Source: Pseudomonas sp. ZH-FAD
GTDB lineage: Bacteria; Pseudomonadota; Gammaproteobacteria; Pseudomonadales; Pseudomonadaceae
Assembly (NCBI RefSeq): GCF_002803095.1
Contig: NZ_PGLR01000025.1
Coordinates: forward strand, 1-64,000
Reading direction: 5' to 3'
Length of the DNA: 64,000 bases
The number at the start of each line of letters is the position of its first letter. Positions within the stretch are counted from its first letter, which is position 1. This document shows positions 28,516 through 35,840 of the stretch, in pieces. A model generated the notes under the pieces. That model was not told the origin of the DNA, did not search any database, and saw only the letters and a program-made list of their open reading frames with translations. A program made the translations under genes and the position numbers.

Positions 28516-29498
28516 GTTACCTGAATATCCGCGGTCTGCATAAAAGCTACGGCGCAACGCCCATCTTCACCGACATCAATATCGAGATCGGCCAGGGCCA
28601 GTTCATCACCCTGCTCGGCCCTTCCGGCTGCGGCAAGTCCACCCTGCTGCGCTGCATCGCTGGCCTGACGGCGGTCGACGGCGGACAGATCCTGCTGGGC
28701 GGCGAGGACCTGGTACCCGTGGCGCCGCAAAAGCGCGGCATCGGCATGGTGTTCCAGAGCTATGCGCTGTTCCCCAACATGACCGTGCAACAGAACGTCG
28801 CCTTCGGCCTGCGCATGCAGAAAGTCCCAGCCGCCGAGGCCAGCAAGCGCGTCGCCGAGGTGCTGGAACTGGTGGAGCTCAACGACTACGCCAATCGTTA
28901 CCCGCAGCAACTCTCCGGCGGCCAGTGCCAGCGCGTGGCCCTGGCCCGTTCGCTGGTCACTCGTCCGCGCCTGCTGCTGCTCGATGAGCCGTTGTCGGCA
29001 CTGGATGCGCGTATCCGCAAACACCTGCGCGAACAGATCCGCGCCATCCAGCGCGAGCTGGGCCTGACCACCATCTTCGTTACCCACGATCAGGAAGAGG
29101 CGCTGGTCTTGTCCGACCGCATCGTGCTGATGAACGGCGGCCAGATCGTCCAGAGCGGCGACGCGGAAACCCTCTACACCGCGCCGGCCGATGCCTTCGC
29201 AGCCGGATTCATCGGCAACTACAACCTGCTCGACGCCGAGGCTGCCAGCCGCCTGCTCGGCCAACAGATCGGCAGCCGCGTGGCGATTCGCCCGGAGGCC
29301 ATTCACTTCGCCGACGGCGGCATCGAGGCGCAGATTCGCAGCCACAGCCTGCTCGGCAACGTGATCCGCTACCGCGTCGAAGCGCGCGGCGTGGAATTGC
29401 TGGTGGATGTGCTCAACCGCTCCGCCGCCGACCTGCACCGCGACGGCCAGAGCGTCAGCCTGGCCATTGGCGCCGATGCGATTCGGGAGGTGGCGTGA
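28512..29498 (+). CDS. ABC transporter ATP-binding subunit
   Basis: A 328-residue ATPase. Walker A GPSGCGKST at 36-44, Q-loop in GMVFQSYALF, signature LSGGQCQRVALA near 135, Walker B LLLLDEPLSALDA, H-loop in FVTHDQEEAL. The C-terminal part (from about 235) is a TOBE-like regulatory domain, as in PotA/FbpC/MalK. The ATG at 28512 overlaps the permease stop; the long frame upstream is a shadow of the permease gene. Confidence 0.92.
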   Translation: MSYLNIRGLHKSYGATPIFTDINIEIGQGQFITLLGPSGCGKSTLLRCIAGLTAVDGGQILLGGEDLVPVAPQKRGIGMVFQSYALFPNMTVQQNVAFGLRMQKVPAAEASKRVAEVLELVELNDYANRYPQQLSGGQCQRVALARSLVTRPRLLLLDEPLSALDARIRKHLREQIRAIQRELGLTTIFVTHDQEEALVLSDRIVLMNGGQIVQSGDAETLYTAPADAFAAGFIGNYNLLDAEAASRLLGQQIGSRVAIRPEAIHFADGGIEAQIRSHSLLGNVIRYRVEARGVELLVDVLNRSAADLHRDGQSVSLAIGADAIREVA

Positions 29499-30151
29499 TG
29501 GCTCTGGCGATTTTCGACCTTGACGAGACGCTGATCCACGGCGACTGCGCCAGCTTGTGGACGCAGGAAATGGTGAAGATCGGCTGGGCCGACGGTGAAT
29601 CCTTCATCGCCCACGAGCAGGAGCTGATGCGCCAATACGCCGCCGGCACCCTGGCCATGGAGGACTACATGGCCTTCACCCTGTCGCCGCTGGTCGGCCG
29701 CACGCCCGAGGAGGTCGCCCATGTGGTCGAGCCTTTCGTCGAGGACGTGATCGAACCGATCTTCTACAGCGACGCCAGCCGCACCCTGGCCACGCACCGC
29801 GCCGCTGGCGATCGCCTGCTGGTGATCTCCGCCTCGGCGCATTTTCTGGTCAGCGCCATCGCCGAGCGCTTCGGTATCGACGAGGTATTGGCCATCGACC
29901 TGGAGCTGCAGCACGGCTTCTACAGCGGACGTACCCAGGGCGTGCTGACCTACCGTGAGGGCAAGGTGATTCGCCTGGAGAGCTGGTTGATCGAACAGGA
30001 CGAAAGCCTGGTTGGCGCCAGCTTCTATTCCGACTCGCGCAACGACCTGCCGCTGCTGCAACTGGTGGACAAGCCGTTCACCGTCAACCCCGACCCGACC
30101 CTACGCGCCCACGCCGAACAGGCCGGCTGGCCGATTCTCAGCTGGCGCTGA
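29498..30151 (+). CDS. HAD-family phosphatase, subfamily IB (SerB-like)
   Basis: A 217-residue haloacid dehalogenase-type hydrolase. Motif I is FDLDETL with nucleophile D7 and acid D9; motif II is the Ser in VISASAHFL; motif III lysine is in YREGKVIRLE; motif IV is YSDSRNDLPLL. Subfamily IB members dephosphorylate small phosphomonoesters. It is the last gene of the importer operon (TGATG overlap with the ATPase), so it may take off the phosphate left after the phosphodiesterase step. Confidence 0.85.
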   Translation: MALAIFDLDETLIHGDCASLWTQEMVKIGWADGESFIAHEQELMRQYAAGTLAMEDYMAFTLSPLVGRTPEEVAHVVEPFVEDVIEPIFYSDASRTLATHRAAGDRLLVISASAHFLVSAIAERFGIDEVLAIDLELQHGFYSGRTQGVLTYREGKVIRLESWLIEQDESLVGASFYSDSRNDLPLLQLVDKPFTVNPDPTLRAHAEQAGWPILSWR

Positions 30152-30164
30152 TCCTGTCGTAGCA

Positions 30165-30275
30165 TGTCGCGGGGCCGCCCAGGCCGTGCGCACCGGCGTC
30201 CTCTGACGCGTGTGGTCAACCATCGGGGCAGCTGTTTCAAGGTGCGCATCGCGCAACCTGCCCAGCCCCGCGACA
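30165..30275. repeat. Element bounded by TGTCGCGGGGC inverted repeats
   Basis: TGTCGCGGGGC at 30165-30175 and GCCCCGCGACA at 30265-30275, 11 perfect bases, total 111 bp. It fills the space between the convergent HAD and LysR genes and ends two bases before the LysR stop codon. Confidence 0.6.
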
Positions 30276-30277
30276 CC

Positions 30278-31132
30278 CTACTGGCTCATGATCCCTTCGC
30301 AGGCCTCGATCAGCGCCGCCGCCAGCTCCCGAGCGTAACCGGGCAACTGGTTGCGTGCGTGCAGGGCCACTTCCACCGGCGCCACCGGGGCAAAACCTTC
30401 GGCCTCGCCCAGTTCGCGGTGTGCGGCAGTGATCAACCGGCGCGGCAACAGGGTCAGACCCAGCCCGCCTTCGGCAGCGGCGCTGACGCCGGGCAGACTG
30501 CTGCTGACATAGGCGATGCGCCAGGGCTTGCCCATGGCATCCAGCGCGTGAGTCATCTCCAGACGGTACAGGCCGTTGGGCGGGAACACCGCCAGCGGCA
30601 CCGGGTTGCGCGCCAGCACAGGGCGCGCTCGGCTGTCGAGCCAGGCCAGCGGTTCGGCCCAACTGGCCAGGCCCTTGGCGCTACCGGCACGCTGCTTGAT
30701 CAGCGCCAGGTCCAGCTCACCCGCATTGAACGCGCGCCACACGTCATGACTGAGGCCGCTGGTGATCTCCAGGCGAATACCCGGATGGGCATCGGCGAAA
30801 TCGGCCAGATAAGGCGTCAGGCTGTTGGCGGCGAAATCGTCCGGCACGCCGAGCCGCACCTCGCCTTCCACCGCACTTTGCCCCAGCGCCAGCATGGCTT
30901 CGTCCATCAGCGCAACGATGCGGTTGGCGTAACCCAGCAGGCGCTCGCCCTCGGTGGTGGTCACCACATAACGGCCGCTACGGTCGAGCAGCTCGGCGCC
31001 GAGCTGCTCCTCCAGGCGCCGCACCTGCTGGCTGACGGTGGACTGGGTCAGGTGCAGGCTGGCAGCCGCGCGGGTGAAACCGCCGGTCTGCACCACGGCG
31101 AGAAAACTGCGTAACAGCACCGGATCGAGCAT
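30278..31132 (-). CDS. LysR-family transcriptional regulator
   Basis: A 284-residue regulator with the N-terminal winged helix-turn-helix (RSFLAVVQTGGFTRAAASLH, LTQSTVSQQVRRLEEQLG) and a periplasmic-binding-protein-like effector domain. The start MLDPVLLRSF at 31132 is typical for the family; two ATGs slightly upstream are possible. It is divergent from the ureidoglycine aminohydrolase gene, with about 140 bases between them, so it may regulate it. Confidence 0.85.
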   Translation of the reverse strand: MLDPVLLRSFLAVVQTGGFTRAAASLHLTQSTVSQQVRRLEEQLGAELLDRSGRYVVTTTEGERLLGYANRIVALMDEAMLALGQSAVEGEVRLGVPDDFAANSLTPYLADFADAHPGIRLEITSGLSHDVWRAFNAGELDLALIKQRAGSAKGLASWAEPLAWLDSRARPVLARNPVPLAVFPPNGLYRLEMTHALDAMGKPWRIAYVSSSLPGVSAAAEGGLGLTLLPRRLITAAHRELGEAEGFAPVAPVEVALHARNQLPGYARELAAALIEACEGIMSQ

Positions 31133-31275
31133 GTCGCCACCCATCATGAAAGCCACTGACAGGCATTCTACTATTTAATTTCCGAATCCAGCCGCGAATT
31201 CCTATAGTGCATGGGAGCCAAGTTTCCGCTCGGGGATCGAACCCCGCGCCATTCACCCGCCGAGGCAATCTCTCG

Positions 31276-32118
31276 ATGAGCAAATCGCCCTACTACTATG
31301 CACCGCATGGCGGTCACCCAGGTCAGGATCAACTGCTGACCGACCGCGCCATGTTCACCGAAGCCTACGCCGTGATCCCCAAAGGCGTGATGCGTGACAT
31401 CGTCACCAGCCACCTGCCGTTCTGGGACAACATGCGCATGTGGGTCATCGCCCGCCCGCTGACCGGCTTCGCCGAAACCTTCTCGCAGTACATCGTCGAA
31501 GTCGGCCCGAACGGCGGCAGCAACAAGCCAGAGCTGGATGCCACTGCCGAAGGCGTGATCTTCGTCGTCGAAGGCGAATTCAGCCTGACCCTCAATGGCA
31601 CCCAGCACGCCATGCGTCCGGGCAGCTACGCCTTCATCCCACCGCAGAGCGATTGGTCGCTGCGCAACAACAGCAGCCAGGCCGTGCGCTTCCACTGGCT
31701 GCGCAAGGCCTATCAAGCGGTCGAAGGCGTGCCTTACCCGGAAGCCTTCGTCACCAACGAGCAGGACATCGAGCCGATCGTCATGCCCGGCACCGAAGGC
31801 CGCTGGAGCACCACGCGCTTCGTCGAGATCAGCGACATGCGTCATGACATGCACGTCAACATCGTCAATTTCGAGCCGGGTGGCGTGATCCCCTTCGCCG
31901 AAACCCACGTCATGGAACACGGCCTGTACGTGCTGGAAGGCAAGGCGGTGTATCGCCTGAACCAGGACTGGGTCGAGGTGGAAGCCGGCGACTTCATGTG
32001 GCTGCGCGCCTTCTGCCCGCAGGCCTGCTACGCCGGCGGCCCGGGCCGCTTCCGCTACCTGTTGTACAAGGACGTGAACCGTCAGATGCCGCTGACCCTG
32101 GGCGGCCTGAAGCGCTGA
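31276..32118 (+). CDS. (S)-ureidoglycine aminohydrolase-like bicupin
   Basis: A 280-residue protein with two cupin domains, full length for UGHY/AllE (YlbA). The manganese site in the C-terminal cupin reads ETHVMEHGLYVLEGKAVYR. The known reaction converts ureidoglycine to ureidoglycolate and ammonia in allantoin breakdown. No allantoinase, allantoate hydrolase or ureidoglycolate lyase gene is near, so here it is an orphan under a divergent LysR gene. The ATG at 31276 follows CGAGG. Confidence 0.85.
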   Translation: MSKSPYYYAPHGGHPGQDQLLTDRAMFTEAYAVIPKGVMRDIVTSHLPFWDNMRMWVIARPLTGFAETFSQYIVEVGPNGGSNKPELDATAEGVIFVVEGEFSLTLNGTQHAMRPGSYAFIPPQSDWSLRNNSSQAVRFHWLRKAYQAVEGVPYPEAFVTNEQDIEPIVMPGTEGRWSTTRFVEISDMRHDMHVNIVNFEPGGVIPFAETHVMEHGLYVLEGKAVYRLNQDWVEVEAGDFMWLRAFCPQACYAGGPGRFRYLLYKDVNRQMPLTLGGLKR

Positions 32119-32130
32119 GTCCTATCGCAC

Positions 32131-32160
32131 TGTAGGAGCGGCTTCAGCCGCGAAGCCGTC
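32131..32160. repeat. GTAGGAGC REP-type fragment
   Basis: TGTAGGAGCGGCTTCAGCCG followed by CGAAGCCGTCG: the common pseudomonad REP core with a short hairpin (CGGCTTCAGCCG). Related to the elements at 14370-14438 and 44210-44240. Confidence 0.55.
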
Positions 32161-32224
32161 GCCGCTACGACTGCATGGAAGCAGGATGCCCGAGCCGAAA
32201 GCGCCTCCCACAGATACACCAACG

Positions 32225-32250
32225 AAAAGGCCACCCGAAGGTGGCCTTTG
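32225..32250. terminator. Bidirectional terminator between ureidoglycine aminohydrolase gene and ahpF
   Basis: AAAAGGCCACC-CGAA-GGTGGCCTTT: nine or more pairs with a tetraloop and A/T tracts on both sides, between two convergent genes. Confidence 0.8.
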
Positions 32251-32267
32251 TCGCTCTAGCGCACTGA

Positions 32268-33824
32268 TCAGCTGTGACGGATCAGGTGGTCGAAGGCGGA
32301 CAGCGATGCCTTCGACCCCTCGCCCATGGCGATGACGATCTGCTTGTAAGGTACGGTGGTCACGTCACCGGCGGCGAACACGCCGGGGATATTGGTCGCG
32401 CCCTTGGCATCGACGATGATCTCGCCGAAGCGGTTGAGCTCCACGGTGCCCTTGAGCCAGTCGCTGTTGGGCAGCAGACCGATCTGCACGAAGATGCCTT
32501 CCAGCTCGACGGTATGCAGCTCCTCGGTGGTGCGGTCCTTGTACACCAGGCCGGTGACTTTCTGGCCGTCACCCTTGACCTCGGTGGTCTGCGCGCTCTT
32601 GATCACGGTCACGTTGGGCAGGCTGCCCAGCTTCTTCTGCAGTACGGCGTCGGCACGCAGGGTGTCGGCGAACTCCAGCAGGGTCACGTGAGCGACGATG
32701 CCAGCCAGGTCAATGGCCGCCTCGACGCCGGAGTTACCGCCGCCGATCACCGCCACACGCTTGCCCTTGAACAGCGGGCCGTCGCAGTGCGGGCAGAAGC
32801 ACACGCCCTTGGCCTTGTATTCCTGCTCGCCGGGCACACCCATCTCGCGCCAGCGTGCGCCGGTGGAGAGGATCACGGTCTTGGCCTTGAGCGACGCGCC
32901 GTTCTCGAACTTCACTTCGTGCAGGCCGCCTTCGCTGCTGGCCGGTACCAGAGCCGAAGCACGCTGCAGGTTCATGACGTCGACTTCGTATTCCTTGACA
33001 TGTTCTTCCAGCGCGCGCACCAGTTTCGGGCCTTCGGTTTCCTTGACGGAGATGAAGTTCTCGATGGCCATGGTATCGAGCACCTGACCACCGAAGCGCT
33101 CGGCGGCAATCGCGGTACGGATGCCTTTACGCGCGGCGTAGATGGCAGCCGAAGCACCGGCCGGGCCACCGCCGACTACCAGTACGTCGAAGGCGTCCTT
33201 GGCGCTCATCTTCTCAGCGTCGCGGTTGGCGGCGCCGGTATCGATCTTGGCAAGGATTTCCTTCACTTCCATGCGACCGGAAGCGAACACCTCGCCGTTC
33301 AGGTAGATGCTCGGCACAGCCATGATCTGGCGACGCTCGACTTCTTCCTGGAACAGCGCACCGTCGATGGAGACGTTGCGGATATTGGGGTTGAGCACAG
33401 CCATCAGGTTCAGCGCCTGGACCACGTCCGGGCAGTTCTGGCAGGACAGCGAGAAATAGGTCTCGAACTCGAACTTGCCTTCGATGCTCTTGATCTGCGC
33501 GATGGTATCGGCATCCAGCTTCGATGGATGACCGCCCACTTGCAGCAGCGCCAGCACCAGCGAGGTGAACTCGTGGCCCATGGGGATACCGGCGAAGGCA
33601 ACGCCGGTGTCTTCGCCCGGACGATTCAGGGCGAAGGACGGACGGCGGGCATCGCTGCCGTCAGTCTTCAGAGTGATCTTGTCGGTCAGGCCGACGATGT
33701 CCTGGAGCAGGCCCAGCAGCTCCTGAGATTTCGCGCCGTCATCGAGGGACGCGACGATCTCGAACGGCAGGGTGACCTTCTCCAGGTAGGCCTTCAACTG
33801 GGCTTTAAGATTGGCGTCCAACAT
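32268..33824 (-). CDS. ahpF: Alkyl hydroperoxide reductase subunit F
   Basis: A 518-residue NADH:AhpC disulfide reductase. The N-terminal tandem thioredoxin-fold domain carries the CxxC in SCQNCPDV (about residues 129-132); the C-terminal thioredoxin-reductase-like part has the FAD motif VVGGGPAGASAA and the second CxxC in FCPHCDGP, plus NADH motif VIGGGNSGVEAA. It passes electrons from NADH to AhpC. It lies about 200 bases downstream of ahpC on the same strand, separated by hairpins, so part of its transcription may come from the ahpC promoter. Confidence 0.95.
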   Translation of the reverse strand: MLDANLKAQLKAYLEKVTLPFEIVASLDDGAKSQELLGLLQDIVGLTDKITLKTDGSDARRPSFALNRPGEDTGVAFAGIPMGHEFTSLVLALLQVGGHPSKLDADTIAQIKSIEGKFEFETYFSLSCQNCPDVVQALNLMAVLNPNIRNVSIDGALFQEEVERRQIMAVPSIYLNGEVFASGRMEVKEILAKIDTGAANRDAEKMSAKDAFDVLVVGGGPAGASAAIYAARKGIRTAIAAERFGGQVLDTMAIENFISVKETEGPKLVRALEEHVKEYEVDVMNLQRASALVPASSEGGLHEVKFENGASLKAKTVILSTGARWREMGVPGEQEYKAKGVCFCPHCDGPLFKGKRVAVIGGGNSGVEAAIDLAGIVAHVTLLEFADTLRADAVLQKKLGSLPNVTVIKSAQTTEVKGDGQKVTGLVYKDRTTEELHTVELEGIFVQIGLLPNSDWLKGTVELNRFGEIIVDAKGATNIPGVFAAGDVTTVPYKQIVIAMGEGSKASLSAFDHLIRHS

Positions 33825-33969
33825 GGCGGAAATTCCTCAAATACGAAAATTCGGGCAATAAAATGCCCGGACGGATCGCGCCCGGGCATCGGGCACCACA
33901 AGGGCCGGTTAATGGCCCAAACAGCGCAGGTAGCAATTGCAAAACGGATTTCAGAGCGTCGCGAGCGAC

Positions 33970-34005
33970 GGCTAGGCAAACCTGGTTAGCAGGCGTTGCC
34001 TAGCC
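33970..34005. terminator. Hairpin between ahpC and ahpF (attenuator candidate)
   Basis: GGCTAGGCAA (33970-33979) faces TTGCCTAGCC (33996-34005), ten perfect pairs with a 16-base loop, just after ahpC. No long T-run follows on the minus strand, so read-through into ahpF is likely. A second hairpin lies nearer ahpF (GCCCGG...CCGGGC around 33867-33890). Confidence 0.5.
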
Positions 34006-34030
34006 AAACACGGTAGCTCTGAAACCGTTT

Positions 34031-34594
34031 TTAGATCTTGCCAACCAGGTCCAGCGAAGGAGCCAGAGTGGCTTCGCCTTCTTTCCACTTGGCCGGGCAA
34101 ACCTGACCCGGGTTAGCGGCGGTGTACTGAGCAGCCTTCAGCTTGCGCAGAGTCTCGGAAACGTCGCGAGCGATTTCGTTGGAGTGGATCTCAACGGTCT
34201 TGATCACGCCTTCCGGGTTGATCACGAAGGTGCCACGCAGAGCCAGACCTTCTTCAGCGATGTGTACGCCGAAAGCGTTGGTCAGCTGGTGAGTCGGGTC
34301 GCCGATCAGCGGGAACTGAGCCTTGCCAACGGCCGGCGAAGTTTCGTGCCATACCTTGTGCGAGAAGTGGGTGTCGGTGGTCACGATGTAGACCTCGGCA
34401 CCGGCCTTCTGGAACTCGGCGTAGTTGTTGGCAGCGTCTTCGATTTCGGTCGGGCAGTTGAAGGTGAAGGCAGCCGGCATGAAGATCAGCACGGACCACT
34501 TGCCCTTCAGGGACTGCTCAGTGACTTCGATGAATTCGCCAGCGTGGAAAGCGTTGACCTTGAACGGTTGTACCTGAGTGTTGATGAGGGACAT
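34031..34594 (-). CDS. ahpC: Alkyl hydroperoxide reductase subunit C, peroxiredoxin
   Basis: A 187-residue typical 2-Cys peroxiredoxin. The peroxidatic Cys is C47 in AFTFNCPTE and the resolving Cys is C166 in NPGQVCPAKW. It reduces organic hydroperoxides, hydrogen peroxide and peroxynitrite in the cytoplasm, recharged by AhpF. GAAGGAG lies before the ATG. An OxyR-type site about 80-115 bases upstream suggests peroxide induction. Confidence 0.96.
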   Translation of the reverse strand: MSLINTQVQPFKVNAFHAGEFIEVTEQSLKGKWSVLIFMPAAFTFNCPTEIEDAANNYAEFQKAGAEVYIVTTDTHFSHKVWHETSPAVGKAQFPLIGDPTHQLTNAFGVHIAEEGLALRGTFVINPEGVIKTVEIHSNEIARDVSETLRKLKAAQYTAANPGQVCPAKWKEGEATLAPSLDLVGKI

Positions 34595-34671
34595 CTCTGA
34601 CTCCTTCTGAGGTTTCTGTGAGGGTTTGAAATCTACAGGACGTATCTTAGCGACCTAACGAAAAAAAGCTT

Positions 34672-34708
34672 ATTGATTACGGCCATGATATTGATTGAAT
34701 GAGCCAAT
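34672..34708 (-). promoter_or_regulatory. OxyR-type binding site upstream of ahpC
   Basis: Read on the minus strand the site is ATTG-N7-CAAT-N7-ATGG-N7-CAAT. The OxyR consensus is ATAG-N7-CTAT-N7-ATAG-N7-CTAT; each of the four tetrads keeps three of four bases and all three spacers are exactly seven. A -10-like TAAGAT (34649-34644) lies downstream towards ahpC. Confidence 0.65.
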
Positions 34709-34749
34709 CGTTGGCCAAGCCCGCGCCAGGCGCGGGCTAGAGCTCTTGC

Positions 34750-35712
34750 TCAGACAAGATCGGGATCGATAAGCAGCGCGATTTTACCTGCAACCTGATT
34801 ACCGGCGAGTGTCTCGAATGCCACTTCACTGTCTTTGAGGGCAAAACTGCGCTCGAGTTGCGGCTTTAACCGCCCCTCGGCAAACAGCGGCCAGACCTGC
34901 TGCTGCAGATCGTGCAAAAGGTCGGCCTTGAACGAGTCGTCGCGATTGCGCAGGGTCGAGCCGATCAGTTGAACGCGCTTGCCCAGCACCTGAGCCAGGT
35001 CCAGGGTGGCCTCACGTCCGCCCATCAAACCAATATTGATCCAACGACCATCACGGGCCAGCAATTCCAGGTTCAGCGCCGCGTACTGCCCGCCAACCGG
35101 ATCGAGGATCACATCGAACGGTCCGAAATCACGCAGCGCTTGCAGGTCTTCGCCGCGCAGGGCACCGCTCTGGGCACCGAGCGCTTCGCAGTAGGCCAAC
35201 CGCTCTGGTGAGCCGACGCTGACCCAGCAAGGGCTGCCGAATGCCTTGCACAGCTGGATGGCGGCCGAGCCGACACCGCTGGCGCCGGCATGCAGCAGGA
35301 CTTTCTCACCGGGACGCAGGGCCCCGAGCTGGAACAGATTGAGCCAGGCGGTGGCATATACCTCGGGCACCACAGCGGCCTCGACCAGGCTCAAGCCTTC
35401 TGGCACCGGCATGGCGTGGCGAGCATCGAGCACCACCTCTTCGGCCATGCCACCGCCCGCGAGCAGACAGCAGACGCGATCCCCCACCTGCCAGGCGCTG
35501 CCGGCGCCGACTTCGACAACTACCCCGGCGCACTCCAAGCCCAGCGCCTGGCTCGCACCGGGTGGCGGCGGATAAAGCCCGGCGCGCTGCAACAGGTCAG
35601 CCCGGTTGAGCCCAGCGGCAGCCACCTTGACCCGAATCTGCCCCGCGTCACAGGTCTGCGCCGGTTGTTCCAGCCACTCTGCACGCCCTTCGACGCCTTG
35701 CAATGCCTTCAT
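34750..35712 (-). CDS. Quinone oxidoreductase-like medium-chain dehydrogenase (PIG3 type)
   Basis: A 320-residue NADPH-dependent enzyme of the zinc-independent MDR group: N-terminal GroES-like domain (VAAAGLNRADLLQRAGLYPP) and Rossmann domain with LLHAGASGVGSAAIQLCKA. It should reduce quinones by one or two electrons. The ATG at 35712 follows GGAGG. It is divergent from prc and downstream of nothing on its own strand; a redox-protective role is likely, as with the nearby ahp genes. Confidence 0.88.
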   Translation of the reverse strand: MKALQGVEGRAEWLEQPAQTCDAGQIRVKVAAAGLNRADLLQRAGLYPPPPGASQALGLECAGVVVEVGAGSAWQVGDRVCCLLAGGGMAEEVVLDARHAMPVPEGLSLVEAAVVPEVYATAWLNLFQLGALRPGEKVLLHAGASGVGSAAIQLCKAFGSPCWVSVGSPERLAYCEALGAQSGALRGEDLQALRDFGPFDVILDPVGGQYAALNLELLARDGRWINIGLMGGREATLDLAQVLGKRVQLIGSTLRNRDDSFKADLLHDLQQQVWPLFAEGRLKPQLERSFALKDSEVAFETLAGNQVAGKIALLIDPDLV

Positions 35713-35840
35713 GCTGCCTCCATAGTGCAAGTGTACCGAGCCCAGCGCAGACCGCCGGGCTTTCGCCTAGCGCCAACGGAACCTGGCGCCCTCAAATACG
35801 GCCTAATATGCGTTATCAACTGCCACTACGTCGAATCAGC

